The notes beneath the pieces are model-generated. The model saw only the letters and a list, made by a program, of their open reading frames with translations, was not told the origin of the DNA and ran no database searches. The translations under genes were made by a program, and so were the position numbers. Positions 44,171 to 55,990 of a DNA stretch of 64,000 nt are shown here, piece after piece; within the stretch, counting starts at the first letter, position 1; every line of letters begins with the position of its first letter. This DNA is from Symbiodinium sp. CCMP2592. Its lineage: Eukaryota; Sar; Dinophyceae; Suessiales; Symbiodiniaceae. The stretch lies in contig CAJNDT010003435.1 of NCBI GenBank assembly GCA_905221615.1, forward strand, positions 395,437-459,436, read 5' to 3'.

Positions 44171-45279
44171 GAGTGGTACTTTGGACTTGTCCGGGCCCTT
44201 TCCAGTTATAATCGGGCTCGCAGAAGAGTTGTGCCAAGCCATGTCAGCTAGTCGCAACACGGCCGCCAAAGCTGCAGCTCCGCTCATAACTGGGGCCTCC
44301 AGCTAAATGCGCATCAACAGGGGCCGCTATGCCGGCCCGGCTTCTATGAACCTCCAAAAGGAACGCCTAGGGGCCCGCTAAGACCCGAAACTCCCGGCAA
44401 GGGCTTGAATATCGATCCTATTCCTTAGGATGTACTATATCACATACGCCCAAAACTTATTCTAATCCTGCCCCTAAAGTATGTCGGGTCCGGGTCTTGT
44501 TCCCTTATACGAGGCCACAGCAGCAACAGGATACTTCACCCTCAGTGGGGTTCATATTATGTACTGCACTTAGACATCGAGAGGTTGCCGTGCATTTTGG
44601 AATCTGCGTGCCCCGACACCAAAACGACGGCTCATGCTCTGCTGATGCCTGCAGCTTGCAAGATTCTTTAGGCGATGGACCGTCACACCACACGCATGTT
44701 TTGGGTAGACACGTGTTTTGAGGTGGCTAGATTGTTCATGCTAAACTAACAACCAGGAGTTTGATCAATGCAGGCTCGTCAGAACTTCTTTTCACTGCTC
44801 CGCTTCTCATCAGGGCGTTGGACACCGATGTTTTCTTGAACCATGGACCCATTGCAGCGGTGCGCTCTACATGCTTTGTCCGGCTCAAGCTGGGCAATGT
44901 CCTTTGCGTCTTTCAGCAGACCTGGAATCCGCAAAGGCACAGAATTTAGGGTTTAGGGCTTTCGGCAGATCTGGAATCCGCGAAGGCAATTGCTGCAGAG
45001 CATTTCGCAACATTCGACAGCGGGCACTTTCGTAAGTGTCTCTTCAGTGTTGAGACTGCCGTTTAATAAAAGGGGACCCTATAAGTAGGGTTTACAAGGG
45101 CCCCTTTAAAGGGATCTATAGGGATTCTATAGGGGTATAGGGTTTATAGGGTCTACTTACATGCTTGCAGAAGAACCCTTGAGAGCTTGTAGAACGCTGT
45201 GGGTTTCTGTCTGGCTTTCTTGGGAACCAGCACGTCGTGCCGATCGCTGCCGGCTGGTTGGGAATCCGGTCGCCAATAC

Positions 45280-45387
45280 ATGGGTGGTTGTCAAAATTAT
45301 GGCCCCTTTTTTGCAGCCCTAATATAGTACGGCACCTAAAGTTTAGGGTGCCCCAAAAGGGACCATACTTTTGACAACTACCCACAT
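45280..45387. mobile_element. Short inverted-repeat element, family G copy 2
   Basis: 108 bp; ATGGGTGGTTGTCAAAATTA / ACTTTTGACAACTACCCACA. Confidence 0.7.
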
Positions 45388-46507
45388 ACATGAAGAGGTT
45401 CCCCGGTCTGGTTCGCATGTTTCTGAATGGCTCCAATCGGATCTTCGGTTGTACTGGAAAGGCCATGGTATGCTATTTATGACGCACAGCTCAGTACAAT
45501 GCATACAGAGACCAAGGCTGACGATCTCACACGATGATGCCTGCCACCTGCGACAGCGCATCACCCTATGCTCGAGTGCAGCGATCTGCATGAGAATGAA
45601 CCTAGACTATGTCTTTAACCTTGTTGGTAGTGCGGACCCCTAACCCTCTCTGCTGCCCGTTCTGCCCATCTTCTAGAAATCTAGCCGCCGTCAGGCTAAG
45701 GACAGGATGAGCTGATTCTTCAAAGCTCCGCCAGGCCCATCAGCTTGTTGGCAGATGCATGTCCTTTATCTCGGAAGATAACGTACGTGAAGGCGAAGCT
45801 GACGATGCTCATGCTAATCCTTGTGATGATGGTCACGAAGCGCATCACCCATGAGTGCGATGACAGTTGCGACGATGATGTTAATAATTCCGACGACCAT
45901 GTCGAGGAGGACGACGGCGACCAATACGCTGACGATGAAAATGATGGTGTTGGCGGTGTTGGTGTGGTGGTGGAGACTGTCATAGAGTGCGAATTGTCCT
46001 GAACCTTCGTAGTCGTCCAGCTTTTGTGGGGCAATCGGACACCACGGCCAAAAGCCAAGCCCTAGATCCTAAATAAATCCCATGCTTCTGAAGCCTATAG
46101 AGCCTAAACCCTGAACCCTAATCCCTAAACCCTGAACCCGAAAGGCGCCTACTGACCTTGTGTCTGCATTTTCTCGTTTAACTAGTCTGGACCCGTCGTT
46201 GTGAAGCCTTGCCTGCGAGTGTGCTTGCTGGCTGGGGCTCGCCTCCAGGCATGCGCTTTAGAGTTAGGGTTTAGAGTTCTGGATTCATCGAGCTTTAGCA
46301 CTTACGGCTTTTAGGAGCTACGGCCAGGGCGCAGGGCTTTAGGGTAGAGGTGTAATGCTTGGGTTTGTGAGAGTTTGAGGGTGCAGGGCTTTCTTAGCAT
46401 CAAGGAGTCCCAGCCGCAAGAGGTGTAGCATTTCGCATGTTCGGCTCGCAGTCTCGGGCTACGATTCTGTTTCAGATAGCCAGACCTCAAAAGCTGTGCT
46501 CCTAATA

Positions 46508-46604
46508 TGGGGGCCTAAACAATTACCAATATTATTTTGGGGGTCCCTTATTATAAATGTAGTATAATATACCCCCAAACCCTATTCTAATTATTAAGGC
46601 CCCT
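46508..46604. mobile_element. Short inverted-repeat element, family M
   Basis: About 97 bp; GGGGGCCTAAACAATTACCA / ATTCTAATTATTAAGGCCCC. The most complete M copy. Another lies at 48103-48195. Confidence 0.65.
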
Positions 46605-48939
46605 ATATTACTTTCTACCTCTCACCCCGTCCTGCATGGGAGGTTCGGTTGACGCCTTCGACTCGAGCGCCCGGACCTAAGACGGTCCCTTCTGCTTAGA
46701 GACCTGCCTGTGTTTCGGCCCGATTTGAAACTCCCCTGAATCCCTGTTTCGGCGGTGTAGCCACTCTGAGTCACGGCTGTTCGCAAGCAAGTTGTCGTAC
46801 TGTGAGTTGCTCTTTGTGCAGTGGCTGTCATGGATCCATCGCTGTTGGGGCAAGGGCAACGTTGTGGAAGCAAGGCCCCAGACAGCACTCGTGATGTTTG
46901 GGCATTTGAGTTTCGGGAAGCTGATGCTAACTCTCTCGGCCTGCCAGGGACGCCTCACTAGCGGACGATGACTTGAGTGTCCTGGGGCAGTGGAAAAACT
47001 CTCCAATTACGAACACAGCTCAAGCACACTGGTACTGGTGTCAGCTAACCGAACAAAAAGCCCGCCAGTGCCCCAAACCTGAAACTCCTAAACTTCCTCA
47101 ACGCTGTGGCGAGATGTGTGTTTAGCCTTGTATGTCAGTTGAGACCGTCGTGCACAGGGAGCCCAAACAAAGCAGCCGACTGGAGGATGAGAGGGGGGGG
47201 GGGTTTCGGGTGAATGGTTGCCGGGACGTTCGAAGGGTATGTCGGCTGTAGTAGTGCTTGCTTTCATTACACAATTACCTCAAACCCAGAAAGCTAGCAA
47301 GGAATGGTCCAAACCAGCACCAGATTTTGGCAGACGCCATGATCAAGATGCTGGAAAGCAAGCCAAGATGCAAGAGCGAAACGAAAACAGGTCAAAGTTG
47401 GTGACGTCCCTGCAAGAGGCAGTCAGTACACGGCAACGGGTTTGTCAGCTTACTTCCTCGATTGTCCATCGTACTGTGTTGCAGTGCAGTTGGCCGCTCA
47501 TGCGCGATGCTGCGGTTTACTGCACAGATTGCCGCCGAAACTCGTTTTTGCGCCGAGCAGTTGTGTTTCCGTCTCGTTGCCTTTTGCAACTTGCCGCGTA
47601 CTGCAACGGCATAATTGTTGTTGTGCTAAAGCAGTCGTACATTCGTACGATATGCGACGTTTGTGCTTGCTTTTGCCGCTTGTTTGCTATCGGAGTGAAT
47701 TTGGGTGATGCCCTGGGCCTAAGGCATCGCTGTGTTCGCTTGAAAACAGGTGTGGCAGCGGAGCGCACCAGGAGCATTGACTGAGAGGTGTTTGTTGTCG
47801 CCTTTGTTCTCTTTTCCGTACACTGGGGTTATCCTTGATGATTTGATTCGATGCCGGTTTAATTTCCGAAAAAGCACTGCAAAGGAGCGACAACACTGGG
47901 AAGTGAAGCTGCGGTGCCCATCTGTTTTCTGTTGCGAAAGGCTTCTTCAAGTAGTTTGGGGGCTGTCAGCTTATGGCTGCAGCTGAGGTGCTAATGCGTC
48001 AGGCCATGTCGGCCTGCCCTCGTCAGAAGCCCGAAGCTGCGCCATGCGCGCCATAGACTGGACAGACCATAAATGTGCATGGTTTGGATTTGGGGACCTG
48101 GGAATATAGGGGGCCTTAACAATATCAGAAGACGGTTTTGGGGCCCAATATACTATAGATATAATGAGAAACCCCAAGCCTCTATAATAGGGGGCACTGA
48201 CAACATGCTCACCAGCTTGGAGTTGACAAATGAGGGTCCGTATTTGAGACTGACGTCTCCGTGCACTGCAGCATTGCAGTTCATGGCGAGATCACGAAGC
48301 AACCATGCACTGACCGAATGGTGCCCAGCTCCCTGCAAGGTTCATTATGATTACCATTGTTTGTGTTGTGATGATTATATGAGTAATTATGATTGTGGTG
48401 ACCATGCCTGTTATTTTCATAGTTGCTATCGTTGCAACACCAAACAGCACTCAACGTTCGCGTTTCAAGCAAAGTATTCAGTGTCGTCGCCTCGACATTT
48501 GCAAAAACACAATCACAACACAAGAACAGCTCAAACCATTCTGAATCTAATTTTTGCACTGCTGCCGCCTGTGTTATCGCTTCTAGTATTATTTGCGCTA
48601 TTGGTGGCGAATGAATGCTCGATGCTCGTTTTCTCATTGTGTGTTCTTCTGTTATTGTTTGGCAATGATGCTTAAGTGACTCTCTTCACGACCATAAATG
48701 TCTCTTTTCTCGTGGTTCCACGTGGCTTCGCATTGCATCATGTGCGCTGTGCAGCATTTGGGAATCAAAGATCCGCTGGCCCGGTGGGCGCATACCTGTG
48801 AAAAGCCTGTGCCTCGACTTGCCAGTTGGCGTGCTTTAGCAGGAGTCTTTTCTCCGGGATCCGGCGTAAATACGCCATAAGTATCATGCAAAAACCCAGA
48901 GCCACAACGCCTTGTGTGCCCCGTTCTCAACAGGACGTC

Positions 48940-51900
48940 ATGGCTGTGGTGCCTTCGCTGGTGTTCGCCTTGATCAGCATTGCCTGGATGGCGTGCCTGG
49001 GAGAGGCTGCGGAACTAGATGTTTGGCGTAGTAAAGGGCTGGCACTAGAAGCAAGAACATCACGTTTTGCTTGGCTCTAAAGTGGGATGTTCTTCTTGAG
49101 CGTTGTGGGAGCTCGTGTCCTGAATCTTGCGTTCTGGCAAGTGTGTTTTGCATATTATTATTATTATTATTATTATTATTGTTATTGTTATTGTTATTAT
49201 TGTTATTATGATTATTATTATTAGAAACTCTGGCAGGTCACCTGGGAGATGTCTCGTTGCGGCTTCGAGATCGATACGTGTCTTTGGCTGAACACTGGCA
49301 ATGCCAGTTGGCAGCGTGCCAGTGGCCAGGCAACCGATGCTAGGATGCCCAGTACTACCCTTATTCCCTTTTTGTAGTCCTAGGTGCCTTATAAAGTTAC
49401 CCAATACCAAAAAGAGAGGCCTTTTTATTCTTAGGTTACTGGGTATCCTAGGATGGGTGGTTGGAGGCTGAAGGCAATACGTCCGACGGCCAACTCTTCA
49501 TCATCGAGAGCCCTATGTTGACTGCCGCCACCGAAGAGAAGGGTTTGGTCTTTTCCTACATGATGATTGGATCGAGATCAGTGTCCCTGGAGGTGGAACA
49601 CAAGACAGAGTTGTCTGGCTGGTCAACCTTGTTTGCGGAGAGTGGAGACACCGGCACGGCCTGGAAGGGTGCCTCCATCCGAGTGCCCGAAGGCACTGTC
49701 GGCCTCCGTCTCCTAGCCGGTGCTGGTGTTGGGTCTGTGGTCAAAGTGGATTGGATTTTGGCTGTGGAGACAGCGAATTGGACAGACCTTGGTTGCACCT
49801 TCGAGGTTGACTTCTGTGGGTGGTCCTCTGGTTTTGAGAATCGGTGGCGCATTCGGCGGGGACACACCGGAACAGCAGCCACTGGGCCGGGGGCCGCTTT
49901 CGATGGGTCCTGGTACGTTTACACGGAAGCTAATTGGGCTCGAAACGAGGCAGGGCATTGTTCGGTTTAATACACGGGAGCCAGGACAGCTTGGATCCTT
50001 TGGCCCAAGACTGTTCCAAACATGTTAACAAAAAGCACTGCGCCCCATCCGACTGCAGGCCTTTATCCTGACATCTCCGATGTTTGAGCGCAGCAATGTG
50101 ACGAGGCAGTTTGGCTTTGCCTATAACATGTACGGCAAAAACATGGGAAGCTTGCAGTTGGAGTCTTTGGGCCGCAGCCACTGGACAACGCTTTGGCTAC
50201 AAGCAGGTCCTCGAGACCCTCGCTGGGAAACGTACTACGTTGCCATTCCCCAGGATGCAGAGATGTTGCGGTTCGTGGGCATTACGGGCGATGGCATTGC
50301 AAGCGACATGGCTCTGGATGGCCTCGCTGTTGGTGTCGGCGCCCTGCCTCCGGGCCTGGACTTAGAGCACCTCGCCTGCGATTTTGCCTGGGACACCTGC
50401 AGATGGCTGAACACTGGCAATGCCAGTTGGCAGCGTGCCAGCGGCCAGGCCACCGATGCTAGGATGCCCAGAGTACCCTTATTCCCTTTTTGTAGTCCTA
50501 GGTGCCTTATAAAGTTACCCAATACCAAAAAGAGAGGCCTTTTTATTCTTAGGTTACTGGGTATCCTAGGATGGGTGGTTGGAGGCTGAAGGCAATACGT
50601 CCGACGGCCAACTCTTCATCATCGAGAGCCCTATGTTGACTGCCGCCACCGCAGAGAAGGGTTTGGTCTTTTCCTACATGATGATTGGATCGAGCTCAGT
50701 GTCCCTGGAGGTGGAACACAAGACAGAGCTGTCTGGCTGGTCAACCTTGTTTGCGGAGAGTGGAGACACCGGCACGGCCTGGAAGGGTGCCTCCATCCGA
50801 GTGCCCGAAGGCACTGTCGGCCTCCGTCTCCTAGCCGGTGCTGGTGTTGGGTCTGTGGTCAAAGTGGATTGGATTTTGGCTGTGGAGACAGCGAATTGGA
50901 CAGACCTTGGTTGCACCTTCGAGGTTGACTTCTGTGGGTGGTCCTCTGGTTTTGAGAATCAGAAGGGACACTGGAGCCTCAGGCGGGGCCAAACCGGCAC
51001 AAGTTACACTGGGCCAGAACGTGCTTTCGAGGGGGACCGGTACATTTTCACGGAAGCTTCTGCAGCTTTCAACGAGGCAGGGCTTTGCCGGGCTTGGCTC
51101 GCTTTCGACTTTAGTGATATGTGCGCCTGCACACAAGCTACACAAGCATGGCGGGGCCTAAAGCGGAGGGGTATATAAAGTGTTGATAGGTTGTCTTGCT
51201 CTGCGACGACGGTAGGGGAATGCGAAGTCCACGGGACCCACTGGACGCCGCACCCTTTCGGAGTCCAGAAATGTGGGAAAACCGTAAGGTAGAATCCCAC
51301 TTTCATTGGCCTCTGCTGCACCACCTGGCATAGCGACGGCCGGTCTGCCCATGCGCAGGACTGTCATTCCTTTTGGAACGCACGCGGTGCTATTCCGTTT
51401 CTCCGGGTTGAGGGAGGTGTTTCGCGAGCATTCTCACCTACACCTTCGCTGTATACAGCTATATTACCCCAGTTTTCACCAGGCAGGTTCACACACATTC
51501 CCTCCACACCCGCACACTGAAACACACAGACACGCACTGACACACACACACACAGACACAGACACACAGACATACAGACACACAGACACACAGACACACA
51601 GACACACAGACACACAGACACACAGACACACAGACACACAGACACACAGACACACAGACACACAGACACACAGACACACAGACACACAGACACACAGACA
51701 CACAGACACACAGACACACAGACACACAGACACACAGACACACAGACACACAGACACACAGACACACAGACACACAGACACACAGACACACAGACACACA
51801 GACACACAGACACACAGACACACAGACACACAGACACACAGACACACAGACACACAGACACACAGACACACAGACACACAGACACACAGACACACAGACA

Positions 51901-53596
51901 CACAGACACACAGACACACAGACACACAGACACAGACACACAGACACACACACAGACGCACAGACGCACAGACGCACAGACGCACAGACGCACAGATGCA
52001 CAGACGCACAGACGCACAGACGCACAGACAGACACAGACAGACACAGACAGACACAGACAGACACAGACACACAGACACACAGACACACAGACACACAGA
52101 CACACAGACACACAGACACACAGACAGATAGACAGACAGACAGACAGACAGACACAGACACACGCAGAGACACACACACACACAGACAGACACAGACACA
52201 CAGAGACACACACACACACACAGAGACACAGACACACACACACACAGAGACAGGGAGACAGAGACAGACACAGCACGCGGTAGTGTTGATCTGCATTCTG
52301 AAAACCTCAAGACCAGTCGAGAGCCAGGACAGCTTGGAACCTGGTTCCGAATTTGTTCAAAAGCAACCTTGCGCCGAACCGACTGCAGGCCTTTATCCTG
52401 ACATCTCCGATGTTTGAGCGCAGCAACGTGACGAGGCAGTTTGGCTTTGCCTATAACATGTACGGCGAAAACATGGGAAGCTTGCGGTTGGAGTCTTTGG
52501 GCCGCAGCCACTGGACAACGCTTTGGCTACAAGCAGGTCCTCAAGCACCGCGCTGGAAGACCTACTACGTTGCCATTCCCCAGGATGCAGAGATGCTGCG
52601 GTTCGTGGGCATCACGGGCACTGAGTTCAGAAGCGACATGGCTTTGGACGGCCTCGATGTTGGTGTTGGCATACCTGTTCTGGGCCTTGAACACCTCGCC
52701 TGCGATTTTGCTTGGGACACCTGCAGATGGTTGAACACTGGCAATGCCAGTTGGCAGCGTGCCAGTGGCCGGGCCACCGATGGGTGGTTGGAGGCTGAAG
52801 GCAATACGTCCGACGGCCAACTCTTCATCATCGAGAGCCCTATGTTGACTGCCGCCACCGCAGAGAAGGGTTTGGTCTTTTCCTACATGATAACTGGATC
52901 GAGCTCAGTGTCCTTCGAGGTGGAACACAAGACAGAGTTGTCTGGCTGGTCAACCTTGTTTGCGGAGAGTGGAGACACCGGCACGGCTTGGAAGGGTGCC
53001 TCCATCCGGGTGCCCGAAGGCACTGTTGGCGTCCGGGTCCTGGCCAGCCTTTCTGCAGGGGAGAAAGCGACAGTTGGTGTGATCTCCGTTGCAGATGTTA
53101 GCTCAAGCTTCGCAAATCTGAGCTGCAGCTTCGAAGCCGATCATTGCGGGTGGTTCGCGGAATCTGGTGTCTGGTCGCGGTTCGCTGGGCCACAATCGTC
53201 CTTCACGGGCCCCGGCGCAGCCTTCCGAAGCGACTTTTACATTGCCACCGCGGAACACATGGATGCCATTCTGACTCCAGAGGCCGGGCCTGCAAGGCGG
53301 TGTGCAACTCGCTTTTCGTCGGTAGCTTTCTGCTGTGCCGAAGCTTCCAAAAGATGGAAAGAGCTTGCAGTAGTTGTCACGTGTTCGCCCTCGCGCCCTC
53401 GCAGGCCGTGCTGATGAGTCCACTGTTCCCTGCGGCTGCCAGCAAGTTCTTTTTGGAGTTTTCTTATCACATGACGGGCGCGTCGATAGACCGCCTGGAG
53501 CTGCAGTACCTGCGTCGAGGCCGTTGGTCACGGCGCTGGGCGCGCTGGCGTTCTCAGGGCAATGCCTGGCTGCAAGGCAATCATAGGGACCCTTAG
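48940..53596 (+). CDS. Six-MAM-domain secreted or surface protein
   Basis: Exons 48940-49020, 49237-49335, 49452-49949, 50059-50454, 50570-51076, 52389-53264 and 53405 onward; all junctions are phase 0. Residues 1-22 are a typical signal peptide (hydrophobic, ending CLGEA). MAM domains begin at Cys residues near 35, 175, 333, 473, 632 and 773 ([60 protein letters not shown]); the spacing of 140 and 158-159 shows a two-domain module of about 299 residues repeated three times. MAM domains are extracellular adhesion modules. Introns: GT-AG, GA-AG, GC-AG, GA-AG, GC-AG, GC-AG. The two GA-AG introns are mobile-element copies. The third module may be cut short: exon 7 reaches a TAG at 53594-53596 after 63 codons, well before its MAM domain is complete, so either more exons follow or it is truncated. 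No membrane anchor was found. Confidence 0.8.
49150..49225. repeat. ATT triplet tract
   Basis: (ATT)n with GTT interruptions, inside the first intron (49021-49236) of the MAM gene, close to its acceptor. Confidence 0.9.
49336..49451 (+). mobile_element. Introner copy 1 (family L), intron 2 of the MAM gene
   Basis: GATG, then CTAGGATGCCCAGTA, then about 80 bases, then TACTGGGTATCCTAG, then GATG again. The arms are a 15-bp inverted repeat (one mismatch), and GATG is a direct repeat. Removing 49336-49451 (116 nt, starts GA, ends AG) restores ACC GAT GGG TGG, the exact sequence present without any insert at 52779-52790 in the third module. The host exon is out of frame if the element stays. Confidence 0.85.
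50455..50569 (+). mobile_element. Introner copy 2 (family L), intron 4 of the MAM gene
   Basis: 115 nt, the same element at the homologous place in the second module, differing by a small change near position 15 (AGAGTACC against AGTACTACC). GATG at 50455-50458 and 50570-50573. Left in place, it leads to a stop just after the element (50587-50589). Confidence 0.85.
51535..52280. repeat. Very long CACAGA/CA hexanucleotide array
   Basis: About 740 bases of (ACACAG)n with CAGACG and CAGA variants in blocks. It lies in the 1312-nt intron 5 of the MAM gene; the homologous introns of the other two modules are 109 and 140 nt. All ORFs of 266-340 codons here are artefacts. Confidence 0.95.
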
Positions 53597-54185
53597 GGGG
53601 TAGGGGGAGGGGTGCCCCCAGATAGGTATCCCCCACTCCTGTCGGAGTATCTGGGTTCAGCTAGGCCCTTAGACCTAATGACTTGCCCTTGCACGGACAG
53701 CAGGCTGTTTTCACTGCTACGCGGAGAGAGCTATGGTGTCTTGAACCACTTGAGACAGAATGGGCAACGGAATAGATACATGTGAGTATGCCACCATGCC
53801 ATTGGTGTACGTAAGGACCTAGCGGACCTAGCATACCGCCTGAGGGCGTATAGGATTTTAGGTTTCAAACATACTCTGATTTTCGTTTACTGAAAGCATG
53901 GCCGGCACATTCACACGTATATGCTTAATGCCCTGTTATCAAGTGTGATGCGGAAGGTTTGGGCTCTGTAAAAACAACATATGTAGTCCTACTTAGTAGG
54001 ATACAGTTCCATAAGACTGCAATGCCCGTTCACTCCTTTCGTCACTTGCAGTGATCGTGTGTCCTCGAAGAGATCTTCTGCACATGATCAGGTTCTAAGG
54101 ATTACTTGGTCGAATTATGCGGCGTATGTCTTCGTTCTTGGGAGAACACACACTTCTTCACCCTGGTTCTTTTGAGAATTCTGCC
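53597..54185. other. Intergenic stretch
   Basis: Between the last MAM exon seen and the minus-strand ORFs. A GGGGTGCCCCCAGATA / TATCTGGGTT pair at 53614-53665 is weakly palindromic. A frame RLFSLLRGESYGVLNHLR at 53702-53755 is open but unrecognised. Nothing else is supported. Confidence 0.4.
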
Positions 54186-55881
54186 TTAGTCCGACTCATG
54201 AACATAGGAATTGACAAGAGTATGTGGATGTGGCCGGTCAGGGTCTGATCCGTTCTGCTCGTAGTCGGAGTAAAATATTCCGAGAGAATGACGGTGTCGG
54301 ACTACCTGGACAAGCCTTTGGTTGTGGCACAGCTTGAGAGCTGGTTGTGCTCCGTCCTGGACTGTCTTGCCGTGGTCTTCCATCTGATGATGGCCACGAT
54401 CTTTCTGACTCGTCTCCTGATGGGGAGACAGCATTGCGGTGAAGAGTGTCCCAGTATGCACCTTGAAAGGTGACAACGCTCGGACGGGTGCTGTAAAGTA
54501 GGCATCTTGGGCATCTACCTCGTTAGGTATCTCATCGGCCTCTTCACTCATAGTGTCATTACCTGAGCTTGACAGGTCTTGAAACAAACATTCGAGAGTG
54601 TTCTTCAAGCTGTCATATCGGCGTTCTAGTTCTGATCTCCGTACTGCCGCTTGGTTAAGCCTGCAACCGGAAGAGCTTAGGTGTGTCAAGAGGACATCCA
54701 CTCTTGCGAGAGTGTTTCGATGGGAATTGATCGCAGCAGCTCGTTTTTTCTCCCTCCTGAGGGAGGTACGAAGAGCCTTCACCTGATCCAGAACTGCTGT
54801 GAATCTTTCCACAGGAATGTGCACTGTCTGGTCGTCTCCAGTGTTGAAGTTTTGACCGACCAGCATCCTTTTGGCTTAAGAGATCAGAGATGCCTCGGTA
54901 ATTGACGAAGTGCCTGAAGTGTGTTTGGTGAAAGCGACAGTTTCTTTTCCCTCTCGCGGCTTTTGGTCCTGGAGGTTCTGCCCACCCCTTCTCGTGCGCT
55001 TGGGCGCAGCTGTGAACTTTGGCATCGACCCTTGAGAGGGCATTGTGCTCTTTGCTGGTGGTTGCTTAGGATGTGGTGCCTGGGCTGTCCACGAGCGGCG
55101 GCAGTAGACTTGGGAGGTACGTTTGAATAAGTGACACCAAGTGCTTCTTCTGCCATTTGTCGGTGCATTGCTGTGTCCAAGAGTTCCCTCGTGTTTGAGG
55201 TATTGCTGGCCTTTTCATATGCCTGAAAGCGACCAATCTCACGCTCTGTGTCAAGTGGTCGTGTATCACCACGGTTGGAGATGTCATTTCGTCGGGTTCG
55301 GACACTTCGACAAAATGAAAACAAGTTTTGCACAGGGTCTTTTCGTTAAGACCCCTTGCTCGTCGGAGCTGATTGCAGTTCCTGGAGAGATGACAGTGTT
55401 CGCTCCTAATCTTCCTGAGGGAAGAAAGCTCACCAGCTATGTTTTGCATGCGTCCATTTCGGAATTGTCTTTCCTGCGGTTCCGCCTCGGGTTCGAGGAA
55501 TGGAACATTGGCCTTAGCTTTGGACCTAGCCTTAGACTGAAAAGTCTGGCGGTCCATGCGCTAAGCAGCAGGTCTAGTAAGTTGTCTCTAGAGCCACTTA
55601 ACACCCATGAAGAGTAGGAGCAACTTCCATAAAATACTCATGTCGGAGAAAGCTTCTCCACTTGGGAGTGGAATTGAAAGACTCTCGTCACCCTTGTCAG
55701 GTGACTGGGCGTTTCTGTTTCGGTGGCCAAAAAAGCCTGCAAGACCTCCTGCTGTTGCAGCTGTTCTAGCAGCTTTTGTACTTGGTGCCGAAGGTGGCTG
55801 AGACTTTCGCCGTGTGCGGCGTCTGCTGGAAGAATCTTCTTCATCGTCCATCTCACCACGGTAAAATCCTCCGCCGTGCAT
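54186..55881 (-). pseudogene. Broken minus-strand coding region, unrecognised
   Basis: Overlapping minus-strand ORFs (55588-55881 with a coiled-coil alternative at 55638-55859 reading QVQKLLEQLQQQEVLQAFLA; 55066-55557; 54884-55333; 54186-54866) look like one long charged protein split by frameshifts. The middle part has a His/Cys cluster (HCHLSRNCN, CKTCFHF) that could be a degenerate zinc knuckle, and 54186-54866 is another coiled-coil-like stretch (LDQVKALRTSLRREKKRAA). A gag-like retroelement protein is possible; I cannot name it. Confidence 0.35.
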
Positions 55882-55990
55882 CTAACTAGATGTCTCTATT
55901 GTTCGATCTCTTCGATGTCGCTTTGTGTTGGAGAGGGATACCCTTGCTGTTGAGTTTCCTCTTGTTGGTGCTGTGCCACCTCATCCAACG

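Larger units (their letters stand above)
44171..48939. other. Gene-poor region with weak ORFs
   Basis: After the stop of the cold-shock/WW gene there is little telomere-like DNA until 46080. ORFs at 45745-46002 (acidic), 46829-46962 (starts MDPSLLGQGQRCG on the plus strand), 47218-47784 and 48073-48675 are open, but I recognise none of them, and overlapping frames are equally open. No exon chain could be built. Confidence 0.4.

Noticed and set aside
51306-52511. ORFs of 266-340 codons (poly-HTDTQ, poly-VCLCV)
   Set aside because: They are translations of the CACAGA array inside a MAM-gene intron.
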